Shown in pieces: positions 62,905 to 64,000 of a stretch of 64,000 nucleotides of DNA. The stretch's first letter is position 1; each line of letters starts with the position of its first letter. Source of the DNA: Pseudodesulfovibrio sediminis (GTDB taxonomy: Bacteria; Desulfobacterota; Desulfovibrionia; Desulfovibrionales; Desulfovibrionaceae); NCBI RefSeq assembly GCF_020886695.1, contig NZ_AP024485.1, positions 2,795,001 through 2,859,000 of the forward strand. Reading direction: 5' to 3'. The notes below the pieces were generated by a model that saw only the letters and a list, made by a program, of their open reading frames with translations, did not search any database and was not told the DNA's origin. The position numbers and the translations under genes were made by a program.

Positions 62905-63789
62905 TCATGATCCGGCCAAATGTTGATCCAAAACGGCATTGTACTGCAATATCTGGCTCGGGCTGACGCCGAAGCGTTCCTTGAACAGCCCGGCGAAACG
63001 GGAGGCGGAGTTGTAGCCGCATCGGTAGGCGGTCTCCCCTACGTTGGCGCTGCCGGACTGGAGCATGGCCAGACCGGAGTTGAGTCTGACTTCCCGGAAA
63101 ATATCCCTGAGCGACGTGTCTTCTTCTTTCAGGTGCCGCCGCAGAGAGCGTTCACTGGTCCCCAATCTGGCCGCGATAATTTCTGCGGTCCAGGCTCGGC
63201 CCGGCTCCATGCCTATGAGACGGCAGCAGCGGGAGCTCCAGGTCGAAACCGCATTCCAGAGCAGGGGCAGACAGTCGGTCCGTTCCGATGCCAACAGGAG
63301 CAGCTCTTCGCGGCAGAGAGACAGGAGTCGTTCGTTTTTGGAGTTGGCGGAGGCCATGTGGAGCAGATGGTTCAGCGAGGATTCCACAAGAGCGTCACAG
63401 TCCATTTTCAGCCTTTCCAAAGAGAAGGAGGGCGCGCGGTCACTGCCGGAACATCCAGAGGCGACTCTGCCGAGCATGTCCTCCTCATAGGTCAGGCAGA
63501 GGGCCAGATAGCGGCAGTTTTCCTTGTCCGGGCAGTTTTCGATGATTGTTTCCAAGCGGGCGGGGTACAGGAAACCTTCGCCTGCTTTCACTACCAGTCG
63601 CTCTTGACCTTGAATGATGGTCTTGGTCCCCGAAAGGACAAAGACAAGGGCTGTTTGCGGCAGGGAGACCGAACGCAATCGGTGCGATGTGACGCTGGAA
63701 ACCATGCCCAGAAACGGGAGTTGGCAGCTATCAGGTTTTGTTGCGCCCAGAACTTTGTGCAGGTGTCGTGTGGTCGCCGGGGTATCCAT
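62905..63789 (-). CDS. AraC family transcriptional regulator
   Basis: 294 residues. A cupin-like N-terminal region (VFVLSGTKTIIQGQERLVVKAGEGFLYPA) is followed by a double HTH at about 195-285 (WTAEIIAARLGTSERSLRRHLKEEDTSLRDIFREVRLN and VGETAYRCGYNSASRFAGLFKERFGVSPSQ). The N-terminal pattern is that of the AraC_N type. The ATG has no clear ribosome site. It may control the PEBP gene 55 bp downstream. Confidence 0.9.
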   Translation of the reverse strand: MDTPATTRHLHKVLGATKPDSCQLPFLGMVSSVTSHRLRSVSLPQTALVFVLSGTKTIIQGQERLVVKAGEGFLYPARLETIIENCPDKENCRYLALCLTYEEDMLGRVASGCSGSDRAPSFSLERLKMDCDALVESSLNHLLHMASANSKNERLLSLCREELLLLASERTDCLPLLWNAVSTWSSRCCRLIGMEPGRAWTAEIIAARLGTSERSLRRHLKEEDTSLRDIFREVRLNSGLAMLQSGSANVGETAYRCGYNSASRFAGLFKERFGVSPSQILQYNAVLDQHLAGS

Positions 63790-63831
63790 GCTCGGAGCGT
63801 AGCAGCAGTCTGGCTGGTGCTCAAGTGGCGG

Positions 63832-64000
63832 CTAGGCGAAGAAAAAGGTCAGCACGACCACATACACCAACGCGGGCAGCAGATTGGCCAGCCTGATCTC
63901 TGTCAGCTCCAGCAGGTTGATGCTGATGCCGACAATGAGCAGTCCGCCGCAACCGGTGATCTGGGCAATCATCAGGTCAGAGAAATACTGTTGGAAAAAG
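63832..64000 (-). CDS. DUF554 membrane protein, C-terminal fragment
   Basis: Runs off the window end; the last 55 residues are visible, read from the complement beginning at base 63999. They contain the DUF554 end: DLMIAQITGCGGLLIVGISINLLELTEIRLANLLPALVYVVVLTFFF. DUF554 proteins are multi-pass inner-membrane proteins of unknown function. The start lies outside the window. Confidence 0.8.
   Translation of the reverse strand, partial: FFQQYFSDLMIAQITGCGGLLIVGISINLLELTEIRLANLLPALVYVVVLTFFFA

Overview
The window comes from a sulfate-reducing deltaproteobacterium of the Desulfovibrio type (Desulfovibrionaceae; Pseudodesulfovibrio is my best guess, by inference only). The key evidence is a complete dsrMKJOP operon (40743-45912) preceded by an RsbRD-like gene, an arrangement known from Desulfovibrio. 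Many PAS sensor kinases, a diguanylate cyclase and many small Cys-rich proteins fit the same picture. No CRISPR array, transposase, prophage or tRNA gene was found.

Layout. 1-2682: the 3' part of a 23S rRNA gene, a 5S rRNA gene and the operon terminator. 2757-5729: an AT-richer accessory patch holding two paralogous small proteins (RhiA-like at best), an AraC-type HTH protein and a divergent trypsin-fold protease without a signal peptide. 5755-17833: mostly envelope and housekeeping genes: an LRR protein, dimethylargininase, a methyltransferase, a phytase-type esterase, AsmA plus a DUF4197 protein, a 1045-residue beta-helix/EF-hand/arylsulfotransferase-like fusion, a DUF1786 protein and a membrane-anchored lipase. 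17924-22189: a HEAT-CheY protein with CheX, a metallo-beta-lactamase-fold hydrolase and an AEC transporter. 22190-23800: non-coding, dominated by a 666-bp sequence present as two tandem, nearly identical copies full of inverted repeats.

23811-39748: alanine dehydrogenase with an Lrp regulator and a perfect 15-bp operator-like palindrome, a DUF1007-NicO metal exporter, a solute-binding protein, two sensor kinases, RNase E/G, a radical SAM protein, a tRNA m1A methyltransferase, an alpha/beta hydrolase and a PAS-GGDEF protein. 39868-45912: a dsr promoter with a GTGA-N6-TCAC operator, the RsbRD-like gene and dsrMKJOP. This membrane complex links the quinone pool and periplasmic cytochrome c to cytoplasmic sulfite reduction through DsrC. 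46109-54244: lipoproteins, an FmdE/molybdopterin-binding fusion, a minimal DUF2318-FtsX-ABC system, a frameshifted PhzF gene, a phosphoesterase and rlmH. 54348-59098: two consecutive modules, each a cupin-type XRE regulator followed by an AMP-forming acyl-CoA synthetase. 59312-64000: a TPR protein, the FetAB metal exporter, a Cys-tailed hypothetical protein, a PEBP protein, an AraC regulator and the end of a DUF554 gene.

All family calls come from reading translated motifs by eye; no database search was run. Where several in-frame starts existed I chose the one with a Shine-Dalgarno-like sequence.
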